64,000 bases of DNA from Lomentospora prolificans (lineage: Eukaryota > Ascomycota > Sordariomycetes > Microascales > Microascaceae). Below the pieces are notes generated by a model. That model was not told where the DNA came from. It saw nothing but the letters and a program-made list of their open reading frames with translations, and searched no databases. The position numbers and the translations under genes were made by a program. The first letter of the stretch is position 1, and the number at the start of each line of letters is the position of its first letter. Positions 33,062-44,323 of the stretch are shown here, piece after piece. Location: the NCBI GenBank assembly GCA_029532625.1, contig JARFXM010000005.1, forward strand, positions 434,001 through 498,000. The letters run 5' to 3'.

Positions 33062-35587
33062 ATGATGGCTATGACGCGTGCTCGCCCAGCTTCCCTCAAT
33101 GCATTTCTGAGCGCCCGGTCCGCCGTAATCGGCCTCTGCCGGGTGGCCTTCATAGGCCTTCAACATGCTACCGCTGCCCCGCTTACGGTGCTGGGCCATG
33201 GAGGACTCGACGAACCAGAGGTCGAAGGCCCTGGGCTCTACGTTTTGTACGCCCTCTCTGCGATACTCGTTATCGCGGGAGGAGCTTTTGCAGGCTTGAC
33301 CATTGCGTATGTTCTCCTTGTTCTTGGCCAATTGGCGATCCCTCTTGTCGCGGGTTAGCATTTCTCGGGGTCTAAGCTTGGAAGCTAATGTTTACTTCTT
33401 GGCGCAGCTTCATGGGCCAAGATGGTATTTATCTCAAGGTATTAAAGGACGATATCCACGAATCGGCATCGAAACGACGCTCCGCCGAAAAAGTTCTCAA
33501 TCTCCTCAATAAAGGAAAGCATTGGGTTCTCGTCACTTTGCTGCTCGCCAATGTCGTCGTGAACGAATCTCTTCCAGTTGTTCTAGATCGCTGTCTTGGC
33601 GGCGGTATAGCGGCCATTGTCGGGAGTACCGTCCTTATCGGCAAGTCTCTGCGAACATCCCATATATTCTTCTAGATGATATCTTGGTAGCTTCATGCTA
33701 ATCACGTCTACTCCAGTCATCTTCGGCGAGGTTGTTCCCCAGTCGGTTTGCGTTCGATATGGCCTTCCCATCGGTGGCTTCATGGCCCTCCCTGTGCTTC
33801 TCCTCATGTGGATCACGGCACCTGTTTCGTGGCCTATTGCCAAGCTCCTCGACTACATTCTCGGCACCCACGAAGGCACCGTATACAAGAAGAGTGGTCT
33901 CAAGACCCTCGTTACACTACATCAGACTATGGGCGAGGTTTCTGAGCGTCTCAACACGGATGAGGTCACCATCATTCGAGCCGTTCTTGACCTAAAGGAT
34001 AAGCCCGTCGGCCGCATCATGACCCCCATGAGCGACGTTTTCACTCTCGCAGCTGATGCCGTCCTCGATGAGCAGCTGATGGACAGCATCTTGTCCGCCG
34101 GCTACTCTCGAATCCCGGTGCACCAACCTGGTAGCGATACTAATTTTATCGGTATGCTGCTCGTCAAAATTCTCATCACTTACGATCCCGAGGATTGCAT
34201 GCAGGTCAAGGATTTCCCTCTTGCTGCTCTCCCTGAGACCCGACCAGAGACTAGCTGCTTGGATATTTTGAACTACTTCCAGGACGGCAAGTCTCACATG
34301 GCTATGGTATCTTCCGCACCCGGCCAAGACCATGGCGCCCTTGGCGTTGTCACGCTGGAGGATGTCATTGAAGAATTAATCGGAGAGTAGGTAGAGTCAA
34401 ACATGCCTTTGACCGCAACCTAAACCACTGACCATGTTGATAGGGAAATTATCGACGAGTCCGACGTGTATATCGATGTCCACAAGGCCATCCGCCGCCT
34501 CACTCCCGCTCCCACCGCAATGCTCTTTCGTCGAGGCAGCGCCAGCGCCGATAGGCTGAATCGAGAACAGAGTGGCGAAGGTGGTCGACCCATCGAAATT
34601 AAGAAGCTCGACCCCAGCTCCGCAGCGCAGGATGGCGAGGTTGTTGTTGCGAGCCCGAAGACCGTAACTTTTATGATGAAGAAGCGACACTCTGCAGGTC
34701 AGGATGGACCTGAATCTTCGAACGTCTCTGTCAAGGCGAATATGGATCAACTGAGGCAACACCTCAAACATCTTGGTCCCTCCAACCCTGCGTCGAATCC
34801 GAAGAACACGAACTCGGCTACCGTCTTGATCAAACCTGGTTTGGGCGCCGCCAGTCCCGTGCCTGCGCCATCCAAGGATATTCCCCGTAGTCGCACGCGG
34901 GCGGATGTTCAATCTCCTGAAGGGGAGGAAAGTGACGAGGAGACGCCTCTGCTTGCCTCTAAGATGACTCCCAAGGACAAAGATAGCCCCCTTGCCTCGA
35001 AAACCGGATACGGCGCTGCGGACTCTGGCGACGGCAATGCTTCTGGGGGCCTACAGACTTTGTCAGTCAAGAGCGATGGGTCACTGACGATTACGCCGGC
35101 CGATGATAAGGATCAGCCTAGTGAACCCCAGTCGCCCCAGCAGAAGTCTAGGAGTAATACTGTAACGTCAGGCAACGCAAACGGAAACGGAATCGGAATC
35201 AACTTCGACAATCCCTCTAGGATGACGACCAGCCGAAGCGGAGGCATCACGGAGAGCTACATCGAGACCGGAGGTGTGCGGAAGGTGGTGATATCCGCTA
35301 GCTCTGGTGAAGAGGACGAGGACATGCCGGCCAGTGCCGGCCCAATTGCGCAACCCCCGCTCTCGGTCACTACTGCGCCCGCAACGCTAACCACCAACAT
35401 GTCTGGTGAGACGGAGGAGGACGGCGATAATGCAGAGGGTGACGACCATGGCGATGCGCAGGAGTCTCAGGCTCTCTTGGACGTCGGTTCACCAAACACC
35501 GAAGCTAGTAGTAGTACAGCTGTCCAGGGAGGCGGCTCCGGTGGCGGCAAGAAGAACAAGAAGAAGCGCAAGAATAAGAAGAAATAA
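33062..35587 (+). CDS. MAM3: CNNM/MAM3-like DUF21-CBS membrane protein (metal homeostasis)
   Basis: Four exons, 33062-33306, 33408-33640, 33717-34386 and 34444-35587, join to 763 residues. The second intron has a GC donor (G|GCAAGT) instead of GT; using it restores STVLIVIFGEVVPQS, the signature of the family, so the model is firm. The DUF21/CNNM domain has four hydrophobic segments: about 58-82, then VLVTLLLANVVVN, IAAIVGSTVLIVIF and GFMALPVLLLMWI. A CBS pair follows, with GRIMTPMSDVFTL and GALGVVTLEDVIEELIGEEI. The C-terminal third is Ser/Pro/Asp-rich, disordered and ends in a Lys-rich tail. Yeast MAM3 affects vacuolar manganese and mitochondrial morphology; animal CNNMs act in magnesium transport. 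Vacuolar membrane is likely; the metal is not determined by sequence. Confidence 0.93.
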
Positions 35588-36930
35588 GTGGCCGGGCCCA
35601 AGATGGGATACGGAATAGCGAGCGAGATGATGGTTTATAAACGAGAGAAGGAAAAAGAGAAAAGGAAAAATAAACGGAAGAAGCCGTCCCTGGTGGTCAC
35701 GGAGGAAAGCAATACCGTTTATATAAATGATGAACTGCGAAACCTGGGCTAAGGCGGTGAGAGGGTGCCTAGGCGAACCCGAACCAAAGCTTGTATTCAA
35801 CCGCAAGCGGTTTGGTTGGCTTCCGCACCATCCTCCTAGGCACTGCCGGGTCGGAGGGGGTGTCAACGGCACCAATCGCGATTCGTTATGGATGTATGGA
35901 AAGCTTGACAGCTTTGGCAGTGAGGTAGAAGGCAAGGCAGGGCATTGGGACTTTTCAGCTTGATTCGGGGCGGAGGGGGAAAGAATCGTTGGAAGTTGGG
36001 TATAACACTGATGAAACCGGACCGCTCCTTTGCGTGTTCGTGGCGCCGTCCGGTTGGAACTGTATTATTGTGCTTTACTAGGGTTGGGAATCGGGTTTGA
36101 CATACGGGCTGTAGATTAATTACATTGGGAGAATCGAATGGTGTATTGCATTGTTCATTTAGTATGGTCTCTTTTGTCTTTGAGGACCCCCGATATCTAC
36201 TATCGTGAAGTCTGCGTACAAGTAGCGGGTAGCAGGGTGACATTGCCAGGTCCACATTCTCCACACATTGTTCGCCCGCCAGCCCTACCAAGAAGCACAA
36301 TTAGGCGGTTCTAAGCTTGGGCTTCCATTGTATGGCGCATGTAATACACAAGACTGAGTCAATCATCTTGAACAACTCTTGCATTGATAGATACTGCTCG
36401 AAGAAGAACAAGAAGAACAACAAGAAGAACAAGAAGAACAACAAGAAGAAGAAGAAGAAGAAGAAGAAGAAGAAGAAGAAAAAGGAAAGAAGAGTGGGTA
36501 TCCGAATGAAATCGGGCTCTTGAAAACACGAAAAGACTTGTTCCTTGTATTGTTCACTCCCCGGCTTTCAAACTCCCTTGGAACGCAAACTGTACTTGCA
36601 CAAGCAGATAGTAGGAATGGCGGACACGACAACTGAAAATGCAGAGGGAGGGTAAAGAAAGAGGATCGAGGCTAGATCGAGGTTTGCGAGGGGTTCTCCA
36701 TGTTCACTGGTTGCGGATTCTTTATGACACGGATACAGAGAGAGCCAGGTGTGACAGGTAGGTAAGGTGTAAGATCGAATTGGGGGAAGACAGGAGCGCG
36801 TAAAAAAAATAAATGGGAGATGCAATGTTGAATGAACAAGTGGAAACGAGGAACGCCAATGAGGTTGTGCTAATCTTCCACCCGCCTCTTACCGCGCAAG
36901 AACAAGAAAAACCGTTAAGAGACGCAACAT
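35588..36930. other. Convergent 3' flank of MAM3-like and LSB3-like genes
   Basis: About 1.3 kb with no supported gene. It holds a 9-bp inverted repeat (GTGCCTAGG at about 35765-35773 and CCTAGGCAC at about 35837-35845) and a trinucleotide tract at 36.4 kb. Apparent small proteins rich in Lys/Asn or Ser/Cys here are translations of that tract. Confidence 0.5.
36400..36484. repeat. Trinucleotide (AAG/AAC)n microsatellite
   Basis: About 28 consecutive AAG or AAC triplets, with AAC interruptions in the first half and pure AAG in the second. Likely length-polymorphic between strains. Confidence 0.95.
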
Positions 36931-38409
36931 CTACTCCTTCATTTTGACATAGTTGGAAGGGAATATTCCATGCCGGTTTCCAATCATACCAGTCCTAGTG
37001 GAAAATCACACGTTAGCAACAAACTCCCTACCAGTCGGCCTCATGAAAGTAGGCACTTACCACCAGTCGTTGTCACTATCCGTCTTCTTCAATACTGTGA
37101 TGACCTCGCCCTTCTTGAAACTCAAATCTCCTGGTTGATCTGCTTCAAACGTATACAGCGCTACCGCCTCGTTCTTCTTTAGCAGCGCCTGCTTGCCCGC
37201 AAAATTGGGCTTCGGCGCTGCTGGCCTGCCTGGCGCACCTCCAGTCGTAGGCGACGTGGGTGACTTGTAACTGCTGGTGCCGGATGCGTAGGTACTAGCC
37301 CGCTGCGGTGCACTGAAGTCCCGGTCGTATTCGTCATCGCGCCAGCTGGCACGCGATCCGCCCAATCCACCACTACGTCCGTAATCCCCAGAGTTGCGCC
37401 TCACAGTATCTTCGCCGTAGGCACTTCCCCTGTTTCCGTTCCACACTACGTCGTCATGGCGGTTGTCGTAGACGGGGATATCATTGTACATGGAGTCGGC
37501 GCCGGTAGCGCCGGAGCGCATGCCGCTGAACACGCGCGAACTGAGGACGTTCATGAGGGGGGCAGCTTGGGGAGGGGCTGGGACGGAACCGCTGAGGAGC
37601 TGCTGGGCGGTGTACCTGGTCCCGTACAGCTTTTCGTTCGCGTCACGGCGCTCGATAATGGCGGAACCCTCAAGGGAAACACCGGCGAAGAGGCCCTTTG
37701 TCTTGGAGTAGGAGAAGATACCCGCTACACTCTTGAGAGAGGCGGCGCCCGCAGCTTCGGCATTGCGACCCACGGGACCGGCGGCGATGGATACATTACC
37801 GCCGAGGGTGAGGGAACCGGCTTGGGCGAAGGTCTTGACAGCGCTAGCGTCGTTGAGAATGAAGACGAAATCGGTGAGTTCGAGACCGATTTGTCCACCG
37901 AAACCGGCGCCAGCGGTAGCGATGGCAGAAGGGGCTGACCATTCGCCGTTGTGGAGACGAGAGACGACGAGACCGCTGCCGAAACGAGCTGAGCCGAGGA
38001 AGCCGGCCTTGATCACTGTGAGGACTGCAAGGCCCTGATAGAGAGAAGATGTTTTAGTATATTATTCGCTTCCCGGTCTCTGAGAGCTGGGCAGGTATTG
38101 GGGCTACGTGGTATGTTGGAGGATTGTGCAGTCGGCGCGGTTGGGAGGAAGCCTACCTTGGCATTGGCGAGCACTGAAGGCGGGATTATCTTGTCGGGGC
38201 CAAAGGCCTGTCTAGGGTCAATGAACGATGTCAAGATCTTGCCGCATTTTTTGCATTCCGCTGTTTGGGGGAGTTCCCTCAGAGTTAGCCCTGGTGATCT
38301 TCCGGAGGTGCGGACATGCAACCAATCTCGCCTTGGCGAGGCGGAAGGTTCGGCAAGTAGAGGGGAGCTTACACGCCATAGACGACGGCAAAGGGTTGTG
38401 GAGGCCCAT
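36931..38409 (-). CDS. LSB3/YSC84-like SYLF-SH3 protein of actin patches
   Basis: Actin-binding endocytic protein. Four exons on the minus strand, 38409-38373, 38260-38157, 38034-37061 and 36994-36931, join to 392 residues. The spliced start MGLHNPLPSSMA...ECKKCGKIL and DPRQAFGPDKIIPPSVLANAKGLAVLTVIKAGF give the SYLF (DUF500) domain over about residues 1-225, which binds phosphoinositides and actin. A Gly/Ser/Tyr/Arg-rich linker follows, then an SH3 domain from about 335: ALYTFEADQPGDLSFKKGE, DNDWW, and in the last exon GIFPSNYVKMKE. The last intron splits the tandem Trp codons and has CTAAC. The Met-Lys at 38016 is internal. It should act at cortical actin patches with Las17/Sla1-type partners. 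Neighbour of SFT1 and AGE2-like genes. Confidence 0.93.
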
Positions 38410-39800
38410 GGTCGCGAGGGGTTGTGAGTGGACACAATCTAGTCGAGTCTTGTCGTTGGTAAAGAGAAAAAGCTCGGTGGAGAGGGAAAGGCTAGAATGG
38501 TCAAGTTCCGAGGGTTTGCAGGAAAGGCTGGGGTTGTTGTGTTGACCACGCAGCACAGGTCTGTCGTAATGGGTGGTGCAGGATTGGAGAAGGACAGGTG
38601 AAAGAGAGTGGGGGATTTTGGAGGGAATCGAGATCCACCTTAGCTTGGCTGTTTAGCGGGGTAACTGAGACTCAAGGAGAAGAAATATGGGATGGATGCC
38701 TCTATGCTCGCAAATAGCGTTGGCTTTCATCGCTCACCCCGGAGCTTCTTTAGATCCCGAGCTTGCGCCACCCGAGAAAATTCTCAGTCGAGGCTGTTGA
38801 ATCAAAAAGATTCTCGAGAAAATTTAGAAGGGAAAAAATATGATATGGCACAAGCCTCTCTTTTAGAGAAAGAACAGAGATGCATGCATTCGTAAGGCTA
38901 CAATGTAAGAGGAAGATGACCCGGCAAGGCAAGGATAGCCTCCGATAACCGGATTGGTTCAATGTTCTTTCCCAAGGATCGTATTGCGTAGTTTGCTGAC
39001 CCAGGCAAGTACGAAGAAGAAAAAAAAAAAAAGCAACCGCGCCCAGTGTCGTCACCTTGCTGGAACCTCGGTGCGTCCTTCCCAGAGGCACCGGAGGCAC
39101 AGGCCGAGCAAATGTACTTGGTATAATCGCGAGACTTCAGTACCCCACATGGCATGGGACCACCCACCTCCATGACGCGGGCCCGCCGTGCCACCCGTGC
39201 CACCAGTCACCGGCTCTCTTCTACTGGCTGCGTACGCAAACATTTGAGGCTGGCGTTCTCTGTGGCTGAGCTCACCATCCTAAACTAACAGTCTTCGCGT
39301 GCTGGCTACATGTCCCTCCCGCCACCGTCACACTATCGCCGCCGTGGGCTTTTTTCGGCAATCAGTGGTCAGCTGCTGGCACCCGACTCTCTGAAACTAG
39401 CCTGCATCACCCATGTCCCGTACAATGGAACCGCTTGCTTGCACCCAAGCAATCAAGACGGCTGGGCGACACATCGTCATGCTTGTTTCGCCCCCCTTTC
39501 AACTATCTGAACCCTGCTTTCACCAATCTCCGACACTTCAAACTCAATATCCAAACGACCAACGACAGCAGCTCCAACATCCTCGGCTTCCCAACTCTTA
39601 AGCGGCGTCAACTCTCCCCTCTGCCGAACCTTATTTCGACCGCTACTCTTGACCCGAATCGAACCCATTTCCATCCCTAAAAGCGCACCCATTTTCAAGA
39701 ACCCCCATAGGTCCCGTCCCCGCCCCTCGGGTCCCATCAACATCCACTCGCTGAAACGAACACCTTCGTCCCCCTCAAACCCTCAACAAAGAAAGCCAAA
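38410..39800. promoter_or_regulatory. Divergent region between LSB3-like and SFT1 genes
   Basis: About 1.4 kb between two outward-facing starts. The right part, from about 39,480 to 39,800, is C- and T-rich on the plus strand and is probably the SFT1 leader. Small frames here have no features. Confidence 0.5.
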
Positions 39801-40200
39801 ATGTCAGAAGCCTACGAGCGCGAACGCCAAAACAACGCCCGTCTCGACGAGCTCTCGTCGAAAGTCTCCGCGCTGCGCGGCATCACCATCGACATCTACG
39901 ACAACGCTCGTTCCCAAGATGTCATCGACAACACCGTAAGTGCCCGCGACCAAAAACCCCTTTCCCGGAATCCCGGAACCCACCCTTTCTCCCGTTGTTG
40001 GCCCCATGTAAATACTAACCAGGCATTGTTCGCTCCTCTAGTCTGAAACCTTTTCGTCCATGACCACGTCCCTCAAGGGCTCCGCTGGCCGTCTCGGGAG
40101 GATGGCCGCCGCCGGTAACAAGGTTGCCGTGCTGAAGCTCTCCGCTATACTCGTCGGCATCTTCATATTCCTGTATTACGTCTCGAAACTATTCTTCTAA
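39801..40200 (+). CDS. SFT1: SFT1/BET1-type Qc-SNARE
   Basis: Small tail-anchored SNARE for retrograde traffic within the Golgi. Two exons, 39801-39935 and 40042-40200, give 97 residues, the same length as yeast Sft1. The SNARE coiled coil runs from about residue 8 to 70 with the pattern ARLDELSSKVSALRGITIDIYDN...SQDVIDNT. The intron falls directly after this point. A short basic linker (GRLGRMAAAGNK) precedes a single C-terminal membrane anchor (LSAILVGIFIFLYYVSKLFF, about 78-97) that reaches the end of the protein. BET1 is the close alternative, but it is usually longer at the N-terminus. It lies tail to tail with the ArfGAP gene, another Golgi-traffic factor. Confidence 0.88.
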
Positions 40201-40933
40201 ACGACCTCTTCGATGTCGCTTGATTTTCAAGCAGCAAGGACGACTTTGCGCGGAATTTTGCAGAAGAGGGATCGGAAATGGCAATGGCGATAGAATATCG
40301 GCTTCAAATGTACGGACATCATGGATAACTCCACCTTAGAAGGGGGCTGTTTTGTGTCACGAGGAGGAGGCGCTTAAGACGGTCCCATTGCGGCAGCACC
40401 GATTATAGCGCAGGGATTGAGCCAGATGGCCGTCTCAGCTGGCCCGGTGGCTCCGCCCAGAGAAAAACGAGCAGAGCAAGTTGGAATGTTGGAGTGAGAG
40501 CATGTATAACTGCGTGCGATCGTGTCGCTTGTGTCAATACCCTTAGCATTACGGAATGGCGTTTGCTTTTGTGCCGGACAGGCCATGTATTTTTTGGTTC
40601 TTGGAAATATGAAATATATATGCACTTGAGTGTTACATGCTATCGTCATTATTAGAAATGCGCTTCTTTATCAACTAGAGGAAGACGCACCAAGGTAGTG
40701 GCGCGATATCACTGAAGAGAAAACGAGGCACAGTTGAAGCGAATGATGCGCAGCGTCTTTTCTCTATCCAGGCTCCTAAAGCAGCAAAGAGAGGAAAGGA
40801 AAACACTATCGATAATTCAAACCAACCCCGCCCCATCCTTGGCATGCTGTCCCACCGTCATGTGCAACAAGAGTAATGCTAAAGTCGTGATATCATTCTC
40901 CTCCGCTTGCTAGTCTCACTTCTATCGAACATT
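40201..40933. other. Convergent 3' flank of SFT1 and AGE2-like genes
   Basis: Non-coding spacer between converging genes; an AT-rich patch at about 40590-40660. No gene seen. Confidence 0.5.
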
Positions 40934-42748
40934 CTACTGCCAGACGTTTGAAAACAAGTCATCGCTACCACCGAATCCGCCAGCGGGCTTGGTCGTCGAT
41001 GATGTTGTCGTCGTACTAGTAGTAGCCGTAGGACCACTGCTCCAGCCGCCAAACTCCTCGTCCGCGGAAACCTGGGGCGTCGACTTAAAGCCACCAGTCG
41101 TACTGAAGCCGCCAGCACCGGGCACGATGCTCTGGCTGGCGAGCGGGCTAGCGAGAGAGCCCCCGCCCATGCTAGAGCTGCCCCAGCCAAAGTCGTTCGT
41201 CGTGGTCATAGCGGCGGGATGGGCTGAACTGGTAGCAGCCGGAGCCGCTGGCTCAGGATTGCCCCAGGCGTTATCCCCCCAGACATCACTAGTAGCCCAG
41301 CTGTTCGAACCGAGGCCGACGGTGGCGGCTGATGCACTAGAAGTGGGGGCGGCCGGTGCCGCAGCAGCAGGGGACTTGGGAGCGGCGGCAGAAAGGTTGA
41401 ATACAGAGCTAGAGGTAGGAACAGGGGCAGGATTGGCGGCGGCGGCGGGAGGTTGAGGAGCGGGAGAGCTTAAGTCGAAGAGGTCTCCAAACGCGGAGGA
41501 CGCAGGCTGCGCAGGCTTGGAGGGAGGGATGTTGTTGGCAGGTGAAGTAAGGCTAGAGAGGCCAGCAAGACCGGGAGAGGTAATGCTAGGCGACTTGGGA
41601 AGAGATGGAGCAGCCGGCTGGGCTGGCTTGGAATCGAAGAAGCTGCCGCCACTAAGACCGCCAAAGGCATTAGAAGTAGAGGTAGTAAATTTGGCAGCTG
41701 AAGAGGGAGATGCAAGAGATGCGAACGGGTCAGCTGCGGGGGGAGGTGACGATCGGGTAGTAGGGTTGCCGAAGCTGAGGCCGCCGAAAGCGTCGACAAG
41801 ACTGCCCGCCGGCTGTTGAGAGGCAACGGCGGGCATACCCCCAAAGTGTTGTGTAGCTGGTTGTTGGGCGACGGGTTGGACCTGGGGCCTAGGAGCCGTA
41901 GCGTATAACGATAGGATAGACTGTTTCAGGTCGGGTCGCGAAGAACCCCCCGAGCTCTGGGTACCCGTGGTGCTGGCAGGGCGGGCAGGGGCGGCTGGTT
42001 GGTCACCAAAGAAATCCAGCCCCAGCAAAGAGTCCTTTGTACTCGTCGTCTTGGGCGGTGCAGGGGCACCCTTGTTGACGACTTTGGGAGTAGGAGGGCT
42101 CGTAGTGCTGGCGCGTTGGGGAACGGGATCCCCGCCGATAAGGTCTGCAACAGGGGCGGCAGCCGGACCAGGCTTCGAGGCCTGGCCGATGGAGGCCTTC
42201 CGTATCGACTCCTTGCGCTCAATTGTCTGCTTCTCCTTGACGAGGCTCAAAGGAATATCATCGCCGTCGTCGAGAGTGCTAGGATCAGGCATAGGGCCGT
42301 CCATCACCCATCGCTTGAGCTCGTACTTTGTCCTAATGAAGCTTTCGACCTTGCTATCGGAGGGAGTATGGCGAGCAGCCAACTTAGCCTCCCAGTACTT
42401 GTTCGCCCTCGCATTTCCCCAGTTGAGCATGCTCTGTAGCTGTTCGTCCGTCCAGGCATCGAGGTCCACGGATTTGACTCTGCTGATGTGGGTGCCCATG
42501 CTACGGTGAATGCCTGAGCAGCGAATGCATACGAAAATACCCAAGTTCCAGCTCGCCCATCGAGGATCTGGAAGAGAGAGCAACGGTAAGTTATACATAG
42601 CTAACAGATGGGAGGGGCTGGGATGCGTACGCTTGTTAATTTTGCAGTCGGCGCATATCTTGTTAGGCTCCAACTTTAGGAGGTTCTTGAGAGTCTGCTG
42701 GTTCTTTTGAGCCCGCTCCTGTGCGGGGTTCGGGGCGCGGCGAGACAT
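40934..42748 (-). CDS. ArfGAP domain protein, AGE2 type
   Basis: GTPase-activating protein for Arf at the trans-Golgi/endosome. Two exons on the minus strand, 42748-42631 and 42567-40934, join to 583 residues. The intron is 63 bp with no in-frame stop, so unspliced RNA would also be readable, adding 21 residues inside the zinc finger. Splicing gives the family sequence CADCKINKHPRWASWNLGIFVCIRC: C32-x2-C35-x17-C53-x2-C56, followed by the arginine finger R61 in SGIHRSMG. The ArfGAP domain covers about 17-135. The rest is long, Pro/Ala/Ser-rich and disordered, with repeated FGG/FGxL and DPF-like short motifs. The ending GGFGGSDDLFSNVWQ resembles clathrin-adaptor binding motifs. The start at 42748 is preferred over the upstream in-frame Met because MSRRAPNPAQERAQKNQQTL is the family start. 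Confidence 0.92.
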   Translation of the reverse strand: MSRRAPNPAQERAQKNQQTLKNLLKLEPNKICADCKINKRTHPSPSHLLAMYNLPLLSLPDPRWASWNLGIFVCIRCSGIHRSMGTHISRVKSVDLDAWTDEQLQSMLNWGNARANKYWEAKLAARHTPSDSKVESFIRTKYELKRWVMDGPMPDPSTLDDGDDIPLSLVKEKQTIERKESIRKASIGQASKPGPAAAPVADLIGGDPVPQRASTTSPPTPKVVNKGAPAPPKTTSTKDSLLGLDFFGDQPAAPARPASTTGTQSSGGSSRPDLKQSILSLYATAPRPQVQPVAQQPATQHFGGMPAVASQQPAGSLVDAFGGLSFGNPTTRSSPPPAADPFASLASPSSAAKFTTSTSNAFGGLSGGSFFDSKPAQPAAPSLPKSPSITSPGLAGLSSLTSPANNIPPSKPAQPASSAFGDLFDLSSPAPQPPAAAANPAPVPTSSSVFNLSAAAPKSPAAAAPAAPTSSASAATVGLGSNSWATSDVWGDNAWGNPEPAAPAATSSAHPAAMTTTNDFGWGSSSMGGGSLASPLASQSIVPGAGGFSTTGGFKSTPQVSADEEFGGWSSGPTATTSTTTTSSTTKPAGGFGGSDDLFSNVWQ

Positions 42749-43732
42749 GCTGCCAAACAATTCGGGGGTGTGAGTTCGATGTGATGTGCGGTTCAATTGC
42801 AGTCACACTGGAAGGTACCCAAAGTGGTGGCCCCGAGTGTGGGAGATGAATATAATGTAGAATGGGAAATTGGCGGGTTACGATCCGACCACAATGGGAG
42901 GTTGTCAATTTGGCGGCTCAGGCAAGACTTCAGACGTGGATTGGTCACTGCCGCGGCGACCTGCTTGCCGTCCAAGGTTGTGTGGGCGATGCAGAGACAG
43001 GCACTGTACTACAGTAAATGCCTGAGGCCAGCGATGAGAGCGGACCACTCAAAGAGAAGGTCCGACTGATGAACAGTCAGCAAAGTATTGAGTATAACGG
43101 CTTAAACTGTTTATGCAATGAACCGAGCATTTCACATTGCATACGATCTACGAAGGTACAATAAGAACAAGATGAGATTGAAGTGGAAGCTTGGGCGTCG
43201 GCTGCTGCCAGTTAGAAGCAATGCCCTGAGTCAACCACGACAGCGCAATGAAGCTGACATCAGGCTGCCCAATGACGCCATTGTGGTAGTGTCGGAAAGC
43301 TGAATACCATGTGCTTGGAAGCTGCTTCAACAAGGGGAGCTCGAGATTTTATGTCACCCCACCGGCGTTTATCCAAGAAATACAACGATTCTCTGTTTCA
43401 CACCAACAATGAAGACACCAATACAAACCTCGCTCTTCAGCCCGACCCAATACCTCTGATGGCATGTCTTTTAGTCTTGCTTTATTTTGAGTATCATCAT
43501 GGGGGGATGCACATACTAACAAATGCACAAAATCAGACACATGGCCTGTTAGATCATGGTGGAATGACACAATTCAGTTTCTGTTGGCTCACCAGCTTCC
43601 AGCTTCCAATGATGTGCAATGATATTGCCAGCAGTCCAAATTCCCTTTAGACACTAGGGCAAAGACTAGCCAAGGGACAACATCCTTCAACAACTAAATA
43701 GCTCCAATTTCCCTGAACATCCAGCATAACTG
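42749..43732. other. Intergenic region between AGE2-like gene and element copy
   Basis: About 1 kb. The left 100 bp should be the AGE2-like promoter and leader; the rest contains only short frames without features. Composition becomes AT-richer toward the element at 43.7 kb. Confidence 0.45.
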
Positions 43733-44063
43733 TTACAGCTTTCACTATACTACCTACTAGCTAGCAGCCAAGCTGCTAGCAAGTAAGATAGTGAGGGCAC
43801 TATGACACTATTCACAGTGATTATTGTAGTTGCTGTTTTATGTAAGTCACCTCTGCATAGTCTGTAAGTATGCAGGTAGGTGTTCTCTTGTGAGGTGATG
43901 GTTCTTGTTCTTCTCTAGCTAGTATATGGTTCCTTGCTTCCTTTATATATCCTTTGCCTTCTTGCTTCCTGACTTCTGGTGTTGCTTGCTTACTTCCAAA
44001 CTTCTGCTGGGGTGTGCCCATGCTTGCTTGCATGGTATAGTGTAATAGTAACCTAAGGATCAT
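43733..44063 (-). mobile_element. Dispersed-element copy with an 80-codon ORF
   Basis: Third copy of the element seen as an inverted pair at 21.6-22.1 kb; similarity starts at TTACAGCTTTCACTAT (43733) and runs to about 44048. The minus strand keeps one open frame, 44063-43821, of 80 residues beginning MILRLLLHYTMQASMGTPQQ, with a Lys/Glu-rich middle (EGKGYIKEARNHILAREEQE) and ending YIKQQLQ. The QASM-TPQQ region matches both other loci, and YIKEARN-ILAR is shared with copy B. No enzymatic motif is present, so it may be a non-autonomous derivative or a terminal fragment. Confidence 0.6.
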
Positions 44064-44323
44064 TTTCAGTATTATTTTGATCCAGAAGTAAAATGAACAG
44101 TTTATAAACTGTTATATACTTCTCTCTTCAATTTTCGAATTTTTTTTTCTTTTCTTGATGTAAACAACTATAATAAGATACTTTTTTTATTGGCAGTGTA
44201 CCTTCGTATCTTGTCTCTATTAAACCAAGCCACTTGTACAGGAATGTTTTCTATGGATTCTAAATGTATTCTCCAATAATTACTAGCCGCTACATCTCTG
44301 ATAATACTACCAGTTCATCCTTG

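Noticed and set aside
35765..35845. 9-bp inverted repeat GTGCCTAGG/CCTAGGCAC
   Set aside because: Arms are short and about 63 bp apart; likely chance in a 3' flank.
36317..36632. Small proteins rich in Lys/Asn (plus) or Ser/Cys (minus)
   Set aside because: Direct translation of the AAG/AAC microsatellite.
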